From: Lachnoclostridium sp. An131
GTDB taxonomy: Bacteria; Bacillota; Clostridia; Lachnospirales; Lachnospiraceae
Assembly (NCBI RefSeq): GCF_002160825.1
Contig: NZ_NFLI01000003.1
Span: 1 to 64,000 of the forward strand
Reading direction: 5' to 3'
DNA: 64,000 nt
This document shows, in pieces, positions 33,792-42,659 of this stretch. Both the position numbers and the translations under genes were made by a program. Numbering within the stretch: position 1 is the first letter of the stretch; each line of letters starts with the position of its first letter. The notes beneath the pieces are model-generated. The model did no database searches. It had not been told where the DNA came from and saw nothing but the letters and a program-made list of their open reading frames with translations.

Positions 33792-34217
33792 TTAGTTCAG
33801 AGACGCTAATAAATCACCGGACTCGACTGCCTGACCTACGCTTACGTTAATGCTTGCTACTGTTCCTGCCTCAGGAGCCACGATCGGGATCTCCATCTTC
33901 ATAGCCTCCAAAACAACGATGCTGTCGCCCGGATTTACTGCCTGGCCTACCGAAGCCTCAATCTTCACGACCTTGCCCGGCACGGAAGCCTTTACTTCGA
34001 TACCGCCTGCCGCTGCTGCAGGAGCGGGGGCCGGAGCAGGAGCCGGGGCTGCTGCGGGAGCCGGGGCCGGGGCTGCTGCAGGGGCCGGCGCCGCTGCGGG
34101 TGCGGGAGCCGGGGCTGCCACAGGAGCAGGAGCCGGGATATAGGCTACACCGGCAGCTCTTTCTTCTACGGTCACATCATATGCTACGCCATTTACGGTA
34201 ATTGTATAATTTTTCAT
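33792..34217 (-). CDS. Biotin carboxyl carrier protein of the decarboxylase (1.3S/gamma type)
   Basis: 141 aa. A short N-terminal strand region (MKNYTITVNGVAYDVTVEE) is followed by about 45 residues made almost only of Ala and Pro, a flexible arm, and then a biotinyl domain with VVLEAMKMEIPI; Lys in AMKM is the biotin site. The arm lets the biotin shuttle between the carboxyltransferase and the membrane pump. GGAGGAAAAAA precedes the ATG. The alanine-proline arm is encoded by an imperfect GC-rich repeat at about 34019-34136, a site prone to slippage. Confidence 0.95.
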   Translation of the reverse strand: MKNYTITVNGVAYDVTVEERAAGVAYIPAPAPVAAPAPAPAAAPAPAAAPAPAPAAAPAPAPAPAPAAAAGGIEVKASVPGKVVKIEASVGQAVNPGDSIVVLEAMKMEIPIVAPEAGTVASINVSVGQAVESGDLLASLN

Positions 34218-34264
34218 TGTTTTTTCCTCCTGAATTTAAAATCATTGCAATTTTTTAACTTGGA

Positions 34265-35137
34265 TTATGATTTTTTCCATTTATTGCCGCTTCTGCGCCT
34301 GATGGAGCGCACTACAAAGCCGTCCTCCGACGTACCCATCTCAGCCGCCACAGCTGCTGTAATCACTGCTACGAGCTGGGAATCAGCCGTCACAGCTGCA
34401 GCTGTGATCGCAGCCACAAGCTCAGGCTCCGCACCGGCCGGCGCCGCCATCTGAGCAGGCGCTGCAGCCTTGGATCCTGAAGCCACCGCCGCCGGCTTGC
34501 CTTCTGGCTTTCCACCCTTCTTCTTTGCCTTTTCTTCTGCCATATGAATGTACTTAAAGCAGGAAATGATAAAGCAGAGAATGATCAGAACCACAAACAC
34601 AGAGCCCATACCGATCAGCGTATTCAAGGCCGCCTTCTCAGCAATCTCGCCCCTGCTGTAAATCGGATCCAGGGTTACCGTCGTCACAACCCCATCCCCA
34701 TCATACACCAGGCTCAGCCGCATATCATGAGCTTCAAATTCGTAAACTGCGGAATATGTAATATTTCCGTCAGAATCCTCTGTCGCGCCTTCATATTCTT
34801 TTACGCCCACGTAGGCGCCGAACTCGTCTATATTGTCCAGATAAGAGGTCAGCATGCTTACATAGGCATCAGCCGTAAAATCAAATTTCTGTCCCGTTCC
34901 GCCGATGTAGGGATAGAGCTCCACCTGCTGCTCAAAATCTTCGTAATGAGCCTCCAGGTTCTCAAGCTCTGCTTCCAGATCAGCCGTGTCGGAATTTACC
35001 AGCATCTGCACATACTGATCGGATCTCGTCTGGTAGTCTGCTTCATTCTCCAGATAAATTCTGGACGAGCAGCCTGCCAGCACAAGAATACCTGTCAAAG
35101 CCAGCAGAGCCAGTAGTTTTTTCAAGCCTCTTTTCAT
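34265..35137 (-). CDS. OadG family subunit with lipoprotein-like N-terminus
   Basis: 290 aa, much longer than the usual 80-120 aa OadG. The N-terminus is a lipoprotein signal (LLALTGILVLAGCSS, lipobox LAGC). An outer domain of about 150 residues follows, then a membrane segment (TLIGMGSVFVVLIILCFIIS), then a cytoplasmic Ala/Lys-rich tail with a repeated segment (LVAAITAAAVTA and LVAVITAAVAAE) ending in GTSEDGFVVRSIRR, the typical tail of clostridial OadG. OadG holds the complex together. The gene lies between the carboxyltransferase and biotin carrier genes. Confidence 0.8.
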   Translation of the reverse strand: MKRGLKKLLALLALTGILVLAGCSSRIYLENEADYQTRSDQYVQMLVNSDTADLEAELENLEAHYEDFEQQVELYPYIGGTGQKFDFTADAYVSMLTSYLDNIDEFGAYVGVKEYEGATEDSDGNITYSAVYEFEAHDMRLSLVYDGDGVVTTVTLDPIYSRGEIAEKAALNTLIGMGSVFVVLIILCFIISCFKYIHMAEEKAKKKGGKPEGKPAAVASGSKAAAPAQMAAPAGAEPELVAAITAAAVTADSQLVAVITAAVAAEMGTSEDGFVVRSIRRRSGNKWKKS

Positions 35138-35152
35138 AACCTTTCACCCCTC

Positions 35153-36547
35153 CTAGACAGTTCCGTGCTTTTTGTCCGGACGGCTCTCTCTCTTGGTAAA
35201 CAGCATCTCAAACGCGCCGATTACCTGCTTTCTCGTGTCAGCAGCATCGATGACCGCATCCACGTAGCCCCGTCTCGCGGCAGCCTCTACACTGTCCTGA
35301 AGAGCGGCATATTCTTTCGCCTTCTCGTTCTGCGTCTCGGCATCTGCATCTGCATACATGACCTTTGCAGCCATCCCTGCGTCCATCATGCCAATCTTCG
35401 CGTTCTTCCATGCGAATACCAGATCTGCTCCGATTCCCTTACTGTTCATCGTCACATAGGCGCTGCCGAACGCCTCGCCCGCGATTACATTTACCTTCGG
35501 AACCGTCGCGTTCGCAAACGCATAGGTAAGCCGTGCCACAGCCTTTGCCAGGCTGCGCTCAGAGCACAGGGAAGCCTTATAGCCCTTCACGTTTGTAATC
35601 GTAAGAACAGGAATATTGAAAGCATCGCAGAAATTTACAAGGTCTGCCGCCTTCTGGGCTCCTCTCGCCGTCAGCTCCGTCTCTCCGTTGGCCACAGCAC
35701 CTACAGTCATGCCATTGAGGCGGATGAAGCCTGTCACCATATCCTTCGCATAGGCTGCTTTTGTCTCAAAAAACGCATTTCCGTCAGAAATGCTGGACAG
35801 GATATAAGGAGCAGAATACTGCACGCTGTCCAGATCCGCGCATACGCGGTTCAGATCATCCACGCACTCCTCATAAGAGGCGTCGTCCTCATTATTCGCC
35901 GGAAGCCAGGTGATCAGGCAGCGGATCTGGGCGAGAATATCGCTCTCGCTTCCCACCATATCTACCGTTCCCGCTTCCTCTGCCTGAAACTTCGCGGAAG
36001 AGCTGTCGCACTTCTCTTTTCTGTTTCCCGCGATCGCGTTTGGCGCATTTACAAAAAGCTTCGCATCCTTCTCTTCCATAAAAGTGAAATCTGAAAGTCC
36101 CGGAATGACCGCAAGTCCGCCGCCGCAGGAACCAAAGATCGCAGTAATCTGCGGCACGACTCCAGATGCAAGGGTCTGCTGGAGATAAAGCTCCCCAAAA
36201 CCATTCAGCGCGTCCACGCCCTCCTGAAGGCGGACGCCCGCGCAGTCGATAAGTCCAATCACCGGCGCTCCCATCTTACATGCCATCTCATACAGACGTA
36301 CAATCTTTTTCGCATGCATCTCTCCAAGCGTTCCGTTCAGTACGGAAGCATCCTGGCTGTACACATAGACCAGATTCCCGTCGATCACTCCATATCCTGT
36401 GATGACGCCGTCCGAAGGCGTATTCATTTCCTGCAGATTGAAATCGGTGCTTCTGGCTGTCACCTGACCGCCGATTTCCACAAAACTGTTCCCGTCAAGC
36501 AGCTCTGCAATTCTTCTGCCTGCCGGGCTTTGTGCTGTACTACTCAT
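35153..36547 (-). CDS. Acyl-CoA carboxyltransferase subunit (MmdA/12S-like)
   Basis: 464 aa from ATG 36547 (GGAGGG 6 nt upstream). It has the two crotonase-like carboxyltransferase halves: GVIDGNLVYVYSQDASVLNG with GGGLAVIPGLSDF in the first and CDAFNIPVLTITNVKGYK with FGSAYVTMNSKGIGADLVFAW in the second. It resembles methylmalonyl-CoA decarboxylase alpha and transcarboxylase 12S, but is about 40-50 residues shorter. With a biotin carrier, OadA/5S, OadB and OadG next to it, the cluster could run a decarboxylation of methylmalonyl- or malonyl-CoA, or a transcarboxylation to pyruvate. The acyl-CoA is not predictable here. Confidence 0.85.
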   Translation of the reverse strand: MSSTAQSPAGRRIAELLDGNSFVEIGGQVTARSTDFNLQEMNTPSDGVITGYGVIDGNLVYVYSQDASVLNGTLGEMHAKKIVRLYEMACKMGAPVIGLIDCAGVRLQEGVDALNGFGELYLQQTLASGVVPQITAIFGSCGGGLAVIPGLSDFTFMEEKDAKLFVNAPNAIAGNRKEKCDSSSAKFQAEEAGTVDMVGSESDILAQIRCLITWLPANNEDDASYEECVDDLNRVCADLDSVQYSAPYILSSISDGNAFFETKAAYAKDMVTGFIRLNGMTVGAVANGETELTARGAQKAADLVNFCDAFNIPVLTITNVKGYKASLCSERSLAKAVARLTYAFANATVPKVNVIAGEAFGSAYVTMNSKGIGADLVFAWKNAKIGMMDAGMAAKVMYADADAETQNEKAKEYAALQDSVEAAARRGYVDAVIDAADTRKQVIGAFEMLFTKRESRPDKKHGTV

Positions 36548-36581
36548 TTTCAGCCCTCCATATATTTTTGTTTCTTTTAGA

Positions 36582-36630
36582 ACCAAATCACATCAGATAC
36601 CATTTTAACAACATTTGGTCTATGAATCAA
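36582..36630 (-). promoter_or_regulatory. Promoter and operator-like repeat of the decarboxylase cluster
   Basis: On the minus strand TTGATT (36630-36625) and TAAAAT (36607-36602) are 17 nt apart. An inverted repeat of 7 bp, ACCAAAT (36582-36588) and ATTTGGT (36613-36619), flanks the -10 element. This is a plausible regulated promoter for the carboxyltransferase operon. Confidence 0.5.
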
Positions 36631-36631
36631 G

Positions 36632-37045
36632 TCAATTTTCTTTTCTGGTATACTCTTTATAACAGAATTCGATAATATCCTTCCGGGTTACAATCCCGAT
36701 AAAAATTCCTTTGTCGTCAATCACCGGAACGAAATTCTGGTTCATGGCTTTTGTCACCAGATCCTCCATATTGGAATTGATGGAAATAGGCTCGAACCGC
36801 ATTCTCCTGCGCACAGACTGAATCGGCACATCCTCAGCCATCTTTAAATCCAGAAGAAATTTATTTTTCAGCGACCACAGGAAATCTCCTTCCGTGATCG
36901 TCCCTATGTATTCTCCTTTTCGGTTGATCATTGGGATAGCGGTAAAACCGCTGCGCTCCAGCTTCTCAAGACCCTGGCGGAGCGAACAGTCGTCATAAAT
37001 ATAGGCAAGCTCTCCCTTGGGCCTCAGAAAAAACAATACATTCAT
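36632..37045 (-). CDS. CBS domain protein
   Basis: 137 aa formed almost entirely of two CBS motifs: residues 3-60 with GFTAIPMINRKGEYIGTITEGDF and residues 78-132 with FVPVIDDKGIFIGIVTRKDII. CBS pairs bind adenosine nucleotides or similar ligands. A stand-alone pair is likely a regulator, possibly of a transporter or a metabolic enzyme. GGAGG lies upstream of the ATG. It is 56 nt after cls and just upstream of the decarboxylase promoter, but no functional link is clear. Confidence 0.86.
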   Translation of the reverse strand: MNVLFFLRPKGELAYIYDDCSLRQGLEKLERSGFTAIPMINRKGEYIGTITEGDFLWSLKNKFLLDLKMAEDVPIQSVRRRMRFEPISINSNMEDLVTKAMNQNFVPVIDDKGIFIGIVTRKDIIEFCYKEYTRKEN

Positions 37046-37101
37046 TTTAAAATCTTTTCCTCCAATACGTTCTTACATTTTAACCTTTTAACCGCCTTCT
37101 T

Positions 37102-38637
37102 TTAAAGAAGCGGAGAAAATACACGGAGAACAGCGCTGAAAAGGCCTCCCAGGAAGCCCTGGCGCGTATCGCTTAAGGTGATTTCCCTGCCCTTTTTCAT
37201 CGTTTCCAGGCTGTCTTTTTTTACATCCGCCACAATCGGGCTCCTGTAAAAATAGGTGCCGCACTCAAAGTGCAGGTACAGGCTCCTGTAATCCATGTTG
37301 ATCGTTCCTACCACCGCAATCTCATCGTCGCAGACATAGGATTTGGCATGCAGAAAGCCCGGCGTATACTCGTAAATCCTCACACCTGCCTTCAAAAGGA
37401 CAGGATAGTAGGAACGTGTCAGCTGAAACACCATTCTCTTATCCGGAATTCCGGGTGTCACAATCCGTACATCCACCCCGCGCTTCGCAGCCAGACACAG
37501 CGCTGACTGCATCTCATGATCCACAATAAGGTACGGAGTAAAAATGTAAACATAATCCCGCGCCTGATTCAGGATATCCAGATATACATTCTCAGCCACT
37601 ATCTCATCGTCCAGAGGCGAATCTCCATAGGGCTGTATGAAGCCTTCCCCCTCGAAGGGAGCCGGGTGCCAGACAAAGGGCCTGAACGGGTCGTAGGAGG
37701 GATCTGTATGCCGCTGGGAATTCCACATTCTCAGAAACATGACCGTATAATTCCAGACAGCCTCACCCTTCAGCATAAAGCCCGTGTCCTTCCAGTGGCC
37801 GAACCTTACCTTTTCATTGATATACTCATCCGCCAGGTTCACGCCTCCGCTGAAAGCCGTATGTCCATCGATCACAACAATCTTCCGGTGATCGCGGTTG
37901 TTCATCACCAGTGACCAGAACGGAACGAAACGGTTGAACGCAATACATTTAATTCCCGCCTCCTCGAGCTGGCGGTCATAGTCTGCGGGAAGAAGAGATA
38001 CGCTTCCCAGATCATCATACATGAAGCGCACATCCAGGCCTGCCTTCGCTTTTTCCTCCAGAATCTCGCGGATGCTTCCCCACATTTTTCCTTCTCCGAC
38101 AATGAAGAATTCCATGAAGATGAAATGCTCCGCTTTCTTCAGCTCTTCCAGCAGATCCTGGTACAGCTCTTCGCCTATTTGATAATAGCGGGCCGCCGTG
38201 TTCCCGTAGACGGGATATCCTCCTGTCAGAGCGGTATATCGGATCTGTCCCTCGATCCGCCGGTCACAGGCGCGTATCTCCTCCAGCACCTCCGGATCCT
38301 GCAAAAGCTCGTCCTCTGTCCGTACCCGCTCGGCCTCCATTTTCCGGCGCATTCCTCTGGATGGCTGCTTGTGCCCCACTGCCAGGTAGAACAGGCCTCC
38401 AATCAGCGGGACTGTCATAATCAGAATAATCCATGCCATTTTGTAGGCAGGATTGTCATCCCGGTTGATGATCCAGAGGACTACCAGCAGGCTTAAGACC
38501 GTAAACAGGATAGAAATTACCGTGGAATAATTCACAAGCTCTGTCAGAAAAATCAGCAGCCAGGCCAGCTCTACAGCCAGAATCAGGCCAAACGCCACAA
38601 GACGGTTCTGCAGTATCTTTTTCAATATTTTCTTCAT
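37102..38637 (-). CDS. cls: Cardiolipin synthase
   Basis: 511 aa from ATG 38637 (AAGGAG upstream; a GTG two codons earlier abuts that site). Two N-terminal membrane segments form a PLDc_N domain (LAWLLIFLTELVNYST and YKMAWIILIMTVPLIGGLFYL). Two phospholipase-D HKD motifs follow, DHRKIVVIDG (near 250) and FLHAKSYVCDDEIAVVGTINMD (near 429). It condenses phosphatidylglycerol into cardiolipin in the membrane. It is a monocistron-like gene with its own promoter region shared with the divergent DUF362 gene at 38.8 kb. Confidence 0.93.
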   Translation of the reverse strand: MKKILKKILQNRLVAFGLILAVELAWLLIFLTELVNYSTVISILFTVLSLLVVLWIINRDDNPAYKMAWIILIMTVPLIGGLFYLAVGHKQPSRGMRRKMEAERVRTEDELLQDPEVLEEIRACDRRIEGQIRYTALTGGYPVYGNTAARYYQIGEELYQDLLEELKKAEHFIFMEFFIVGEGKMWGSIREILEEKAKAGLDVRFMYDDLGSVSLLPADYDRQLEEAGIKCIAFNRFVPFWSLVMNNRDHRKIVVIDGHTAFSGGVNLADEYINEKVRFGHWKDTGFMLKGEAVWNYTVMFLRMWNSQRHTDPSYDPFRPFVWHPAPFEGEGFIQPYGDSPLDDEIVAENVYLDILNQARDYVYIFTPYLIVDHEMQSALCLAAKRGVDVRIVTPGIPDKRMVFQLTRSYYPVLLKAGVRIYEYTPGFLHAKSYVCDDEIAVVGTINMDYRSLYLHFECGTYFYRSPIVADVKKDSLETMKKGREITLSDTRQGFLGGLFSAVLRVFSPLL

Positions 38638-38844
38638 ATGCACTCCTTCTTTTCACCTCGTCTATCCTACCATATTTTTAGTTTATTTCCAAGCCGCCCT
38701 CCCTGTTTTCACGAAAATTTAAGAAATCCTCCTGGAATTTTTTTCTTATCCGTGATAGACTACTTAAAAAGCAGTCCCGGAACGCTGCCTGTCAGCCCGC
38801 GGCTGCCTGTTTTATGAATTCTAAAAGGACGGAGGAAACGTTCC

Positions 38845-39954
38845 ATGGAACCTTCAAAGGTATTTTTTACAAACCTGCGTGTACACAACGGCGACAATCT
38901 TCAGAACAAGCTGGAGCGCCTGATTCGAAAAGCAGGCATCGAGACTATCGATTTTGACGGCAAATACACTGCCATCAAAATTCATTTCGGCGAACCGGGC
39001 AATCTGGCATATCTGCGCCCCAACTACGCCAAGACTGTGGCGGACGTCGTAAAAAGCCTGGGCGGAAAGCCTTTCCTGACAGACTGCAACACGCTCTATG
39101 TGGGCGGCAGAAAAAATGCTCTGGATCATATAGAGTCTGCCTATCTGAACGGCTTTTCCCCCTTCTCCACCGGCTGCCACATCTTGATCGGCGACGGCCT
39201 GAAGGGGACAGATGACGTCGCCGTTCCCGTAAAGGGCGGCGAATATGTAAAGGAAGCAAAGATCGGCCGCGCTGTCATGGACGCAGATATCATCATCTCT
39301 CTTACGCATTTTAAGGGGCATGAAATGGCCGGCTTTGGAGGAGCCCTGAAAAATCTCGGTATGGGCTGCGGTTCCCGGGCCGGAAAAATGGAGATGCACA
39401 GCGCCGGAAAGCCTTTTGTCCATACAGAAGACTGCATCGGCTGCGGCGCCTGCGTACGGATCTGCGCCCATGACGCTCCCCATGTGAAAGACCGAAAGGC
39501 ATCCATCGATCAGAGCAAATGCGTTGGCTGCGGACGCTGCATCGGCGTCTGTCCCAAAGATGCCGTCAAGCCTGCGCATGATGAAGCCTGCGACATTATG
39601 AACCGGAAAATCGCCGAATATACCAAGGCTGTAGTAGACGGCCGACCAGCCTTCCATATCAGCCTGGTCATCGACGTCTCCCCTTTCTGCGACTGTCATG
39701 CAGAAAACGACACAGCCATCGTCCCGGATGTGGGGATGTTCGCTTCCTTTGATCCGGTGGCTCTCGACGTGGCCTGCGCAGACGCTGTGAACCGCCAGCC
39801 TGTGATTCGTGACAGTGTCCTTGGCGAATCCTGCCATCATGACCGGGATCATTTTGGGGCGATATCACCTGATACAGACTGGAAAACAGCGATCGAACAC
39901 GCCAAAAGGATCGGCCTGGGCAATGACGAATATGAGCTTATAGAGGTTAAATAA
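38845..39954 (+). CDS. DUF362 protein with two 4Fe-4S ferredoxin motifs
   Basis: 369 aa. The N-terminal 185 residues are DUF362 with IKIHFGEPGN, DCNTLYVGGRKN and SLTHFKGHEMAGFGGALKN. Two ferredoxin-type clusters follow: CIGCGACVRICAHDAP and CVGCGRCIGVCPKDAV. A DUF362-like C-terminal part ends the protein, including HHDRDHFG. This architecture is frequent in anaerobic Clostridia and probably serves as an electron carrier or metal-handling protein; the reaction is unknown. A strong terminator follows. Confidence 0.88.
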   Translation: MEPSKVFFTNLRVHNGDNLQNKLERLIRKAGIETIDFDGKYTAIKIHFGEPGNLAYLRPNYAKTVADVVKSLGGKPFLTDCNTLYVGGRKNALDHIESAYLNGFSPFSTGCHILIGDGLKGTDDVAVPVKGGEYVKEAKIGRAVMDADIIISLTHFKGHEMAGFGGALKNLGMGCGSRAGKMEMHSAGKPFVHTEDCIGCGACVRICAHDAPHVKDRKASIDQSKCVGCGRCIGVCPKDAVKPAHDEACDIMNRKIAEYTKAVVDGRPAFHISLVIDVSPFCDCHAENDTAIVPDVGMFASFDPVALDVACADAVNRQPVIRDSVLGESCHHDRDHFGAISPDTDWKTAIEHAKRIGLGNDEYELIEVK

Positions 39955-39971
39955 CCGCATCCCAGGATTCT

Positions 39972-40022
39972 AATCAAAAGCCCACTCCGGAATTTCATGA
40001 ATTCCGGAGCGGGCTTTTGATT
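39972..40022 (+). terminator. Strong terminator after the DUF362/ferredoxin gene
   Basis: AATCAAAAGCCC plus CTCCGGAATT pair with AATTCCGGAG and GGGCTTTTGATT around a 5-nt loop. A smaller hairpin, GCAGCtttGCTGC followed by TTTTCATTTTTT, lies at about 40029-40055. Together they close the convergent genes on both sides. Confidence 0.85.
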
Positions 40023-40054
40023 CACTCCCGCAGCTTTGCTGCGCTTTTCATTTT

Positions 40055-40993
40055 TTATACCCCTTCCGTCTGCCCCAGGGCGTTTGACTCATAGGTATGA
40101 TATGTATCCTCTTCAGTACTGTCTGACAGATAAGAGCTCTGCTCTTTCTCCTTCTCCTGAGCCTCCAGCTCTTCCAGTCCTTCCGACACCGGCTTTGCTC
40201 CCACATATTCCTCCAGGGTCAGGCCTGCCTCGGTAATCTCCTTTGCAGCCTCCAGGCCCACATAGCGGAAATGCCAGGGCTCATAGATGATGCCTGTAAT
40301 GTCTGTCTCCCCATTCGGATAGCGCAGAATGAAGCCATATTCCCAGGAATGCTCCTCCAGCCACTGAAAACCCTTGGTGTTCTCCTGTTTTTCATCCAGC
40401 TTGCGGTATTCGGAAGAAACCAGATCAAGAGCCAGTCCCAGATGATGCTCGCTGGTACCCGGCACGGCTACAACCTGCCCTGCCTGCTCTCTCGCGCTCT
40501 CATAGGAGTATCCCTGCATCACATAGGATTCCACCTTTTTATTGTAGAGCTCAGTCTGCTTATCCAGATCACGGTAAGAGGAGGTCACATAGATGTAGAC
40601 GCCCTCACGTTTCGCCGCCTGTATCATGGCTCTGAAATCATCATAGGCTCTCGCGTCAATCTTGTGCCCGCTTCCAATATTTTTAAGCTCTACCTCATAA
40701 TCCTCCGGGATTGGATGGGTACGGTTCACCAGGATCAGGTTCCAGTCCTCCGGCAGATTCTCTTCTTTCTCTTCTGTATCCTGCGTCAAAGCCTCTTTCG
40801 TATTCTCAGCTGTCTTATCAGCTGTATACTCTTCCAGTACATCCGGCAGTACAATCTCCTGTACTGCTGCTTCCTCCTGCTGTTCCTGTTCCATGGTCTG
40901 CGCGTATACGGTTCCAATCAGCATTCCCACGCAGATCACGACGGTCAGGCTGCCGGCCAATACCAGCATCCTCTTTTTCTGCCGTCTGGTCAT
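40055..40993 (-). CDS. M15B family D-alanyl-D-alanine carboxypeptidase (VanY-like)
   Basis: 312 aa from ATG 40993, preceded by GAGGAAG about 10 nt upstream; earlier in-frame starts are less well placed. A basic stretch and one membrane anchor (MLVLAGSLTVVICVGMLIGT) are followed by an acidic Glu/Thr-rich linker and a peptidase domain with YVTSSYRDLDKQTELY, EHHLGLALDLV (metal-binding His and Asp) and IIYEPWHFRYVG. It trims D-Ala from peptidoglycan stems outside the membrane. VanY-type membership is shown by fold motifs only; no van operon is near, so it is housekeeping rather than resistance. Confidence 0.88.
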   Translation of the reverse strand: MTRRQKKRMLVLAGSLTVVICVGMLIGTVYAQTMEQEQQEEAAVQEIVLPDVLEEYTADKTAENTKEALTQDTEEKEENLPEDWNLILVNRTHPIPEDYEVELKNIGSGHKIDARAYDDFRAMIQAAKREGVYIYVTSSYRDLDKQTELYNKKVESYVMQGYSYESAREQAGQVVAVPGTSEHHLGLALDLVSSEYRKLDEKQENTKGFQWLEEHSWEYGFILRYPNGETDITGIIYEPWHFRYVGLEAAKEITEAGLTLEEYVGAKPVSEGLEELEAQEKEKEQSSYLSDSTEEDTYHTYESNALGQTEGV

Positions 40994-41162
40994 CGTTCTT
41001 TCGCTTCCTCTCATTCTCCTTGTCTTATGCTGCCTCTCATAGTATAAAAGAAAAGAGCCTGATAAGCCAGACTCTTTTCTGAACATTTTCTTAATTTTTT
41101 CTGAAGGATTGCAGTAATATATGGAACGCTGACAAACCGATCCAGATCTGCTTTTTTCTGTC

Positions 41163-42491
41163 TTACTCTGCTTTCAGCGCAGCCATTGTAATATAGTTGT
41201 ACGGCTGGTTGAAATGCGGCAGGAAGAAGATATCCAGAAGCTTCAGTTTGTCGATGGTAACGCCTTCCTCAATAGCCAGAGAGAACACATGGATGCCCAT
41301 GGAAATATCCTCTGTAGAAGCCATCTGAGCCCCCACCAGACGGCGGCTGCCTTCCTCGTAAACCAGACGAATCTTTACCTTTGCATTTTCCTTCATGAAG
41401 CCCGGCCTCTGCAGATCCTCAAAATCAGAATATTTCACCTTAATGCCGTTCTTCTCGGCCGCCTTCACAGACAGGCCTGTGGAAACCATATTGTAGCCAA
41501 AGATAGAGATGCCGTTGGAACCCTGTACGCCGATGGCGTCAAGCTGTGTTCCACCCACATTGTGGCCTGCCACAATACCGCTGCGCACTGCGTTGGTAGC
41601 CAGAGCGATGTATGTCTCCGCCTGGAGCGCGTTCGAATAGATGGACGCGCAGTCGCCTACTGCGTATACGTCCGGATCACTGGTCTGCTGATGGCTGTCT
41701 ACATGGTAAGCGCCATTTGCCAGACACTGCAGATGATCCCGTCCAAGCTCTGTGTTCGGAATGAAACCGATGGCATTGATTACCATATCTACCGGATACT
41801 CGCCCTTGTCCGTCACAATCGCCTCTACGCGCTTTGTACCCTTATAAGCGGTCGCGCGCTCGCAGAAATGAGTCTCGATTCCGTGATCCTGCAGATTTTT
41901 ATCCATATCGTCTGTAAACCAGGTGTCATAATAGCTTGCCAGAGAACAGGGAGCCACGTCAAAGAGCAGCACATCCTTGCCGCGGCGCTTTGCTGCTTCC
42001 GCAATCTCCACGCCGATATAGCCCGCTCCGACTACGGCCACGCGCTTCACAGCCGGATCGCTGATCTGACGGTCTACCTCCTGCCCCTCCTGGAACAGCT
42101 TCAGGAAGCTGATGCCCTCCAGGTCCTTGCCGGGCAGATTCGGAGAAATCGGCAGAGAGCCTGTGGCCAGAATCAGCTTGTCATAGCTTTCCTCAAAGGT
42201 GGTTCCGTCCTTCTTCTCACAGTACACGGTCTTTGCCCCGAAGTCGATCCGCGTCACGGATGTCTCCATGTGGATTTCCGCGCCCTTCGCCTCAAAGGCC
42301 TCTTTATTTGTATAAAACAGGTTTTCATAAAAATCAATCTGGCGGCCTACCCAGAGCGCCGTTCCGCATCCCAGGTAGCTCAGATTCGTGTTCCGGTCAA
42401 TCATAACCACCTTCTGCTCCGGATAGTTGTCAAGAAGAGTGTTTGCCGCAGCGATGCCGGCATGATTTGCGCCAATGATAACTGTCTTCAT
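41163..42491 (-). CDS. nox: NADH oxidase / CoA-disulfide-reductase-like flavoprotein
   Basis: 442 aa. FAD motif VIIGANHAGIAAANTLL, active-site cysteine in NLSYLGCGTALWVG (near residue 42), NADH motif VAVVGAGYIGVEIAEAAK, and VYAVGDCASIYS. The cysteine and surrounding sequence fit water-forming NADH oxidase and the related CoA-disulfide reductase group. It removes O2 or regenerates NAD+, useful for oxygen tolerance in an anaerobe. Its promoter region has a Fur/PerR-like palindrome, which supports oxidative-stress control. AGGAGG lies upstream of the ATG. Confidence 0.9.
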   Translation of the reverse strand: MKTVIIGANHAGIAAANTLLDNYPEQKVVMIDRNTNLSYLGCGTALWVGRQIDFYENLFYTNKEAFEAKGAEIHMETSVTRIDFGAKTVYCEKKDGTTFEESYDKLILATGSLPISPNLPGKDLEGISFLKLFQEGQEVDRQISDPAVKRVAVVGAGYIGVEIAEAAKRRGKDVLLFDVAPCSLASYYDTWFTDDMDKNLQDHGIETHFCERATAYKGTKRVEAIVTDKGEYPVDMVINAIGFIPNTELGRDHLQCLANGAYHVDSHQQTSDPDVYAVGDCASIYSNALQAETYIALATNAVRSGIVAGHNVGGTQLDAIGVQGSNGISIFGYNMVSTGLSVKAAEKNGIKVKYSDFEDLQRPGFMKENAKVKIRLVYEEGSRRLVGAQMASTEDISMGIHVFSLAIEEGVTIDKLKLLDIFFLPHFNQPYNYITMAALKAE

Positions 42492-42521
42492 AAGGTTGCT
42501 TCCTCCTGTACTCGTTTAATC

Positions 42522-42576
42522 AATAATAGTTATTATTTCTGTTTTGTATTATAAAGGATATTCGGAAGAGATGCAA
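42522..42576 (-). promoter_or_regulatory. NADH oxidase promoter with 7-2-7 palindrome
   Basis: TTGCAT (42576-42571) and TATAAT (42553-42548) are 17 nt apart on the minus strand. Just downstream, AATAATA (42522-42528) and TATTATT (42531-42537) form an exact 7-bp inverted repeat with a 2-nt spacer. Its AT-rich symmetry recalls Fur/PerR sites. Confidence 0.65.
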
Positions 42577-42659
42577 CCCTTTTTTCGCAAAATTGTTATT
42601 TTTTTATCAATTTTTTCCCTGCTGCATTCAAGGTCCTGTACACCGGCTCCGCGCAGGCT

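Noticed and set aside
34019-34136. GC-rich tandem-like repeat
   Set aside because: It encodes the Ala/Pro arm of the biotin carrier, a normal feature of this protein.
40055-40993. Vancomycin resistance gene vanY
   Set aside because: No vanRS, vanHAX or vanZ nearby; M15B carboxypeptidases are common housekeeping enzymes.
42632-42655. Possible fifth copy of the palindromic element
   Set aside because: Only one arm (GTACACCGGC with some context) matches; the other arm and centre are absent, so chance is likely.
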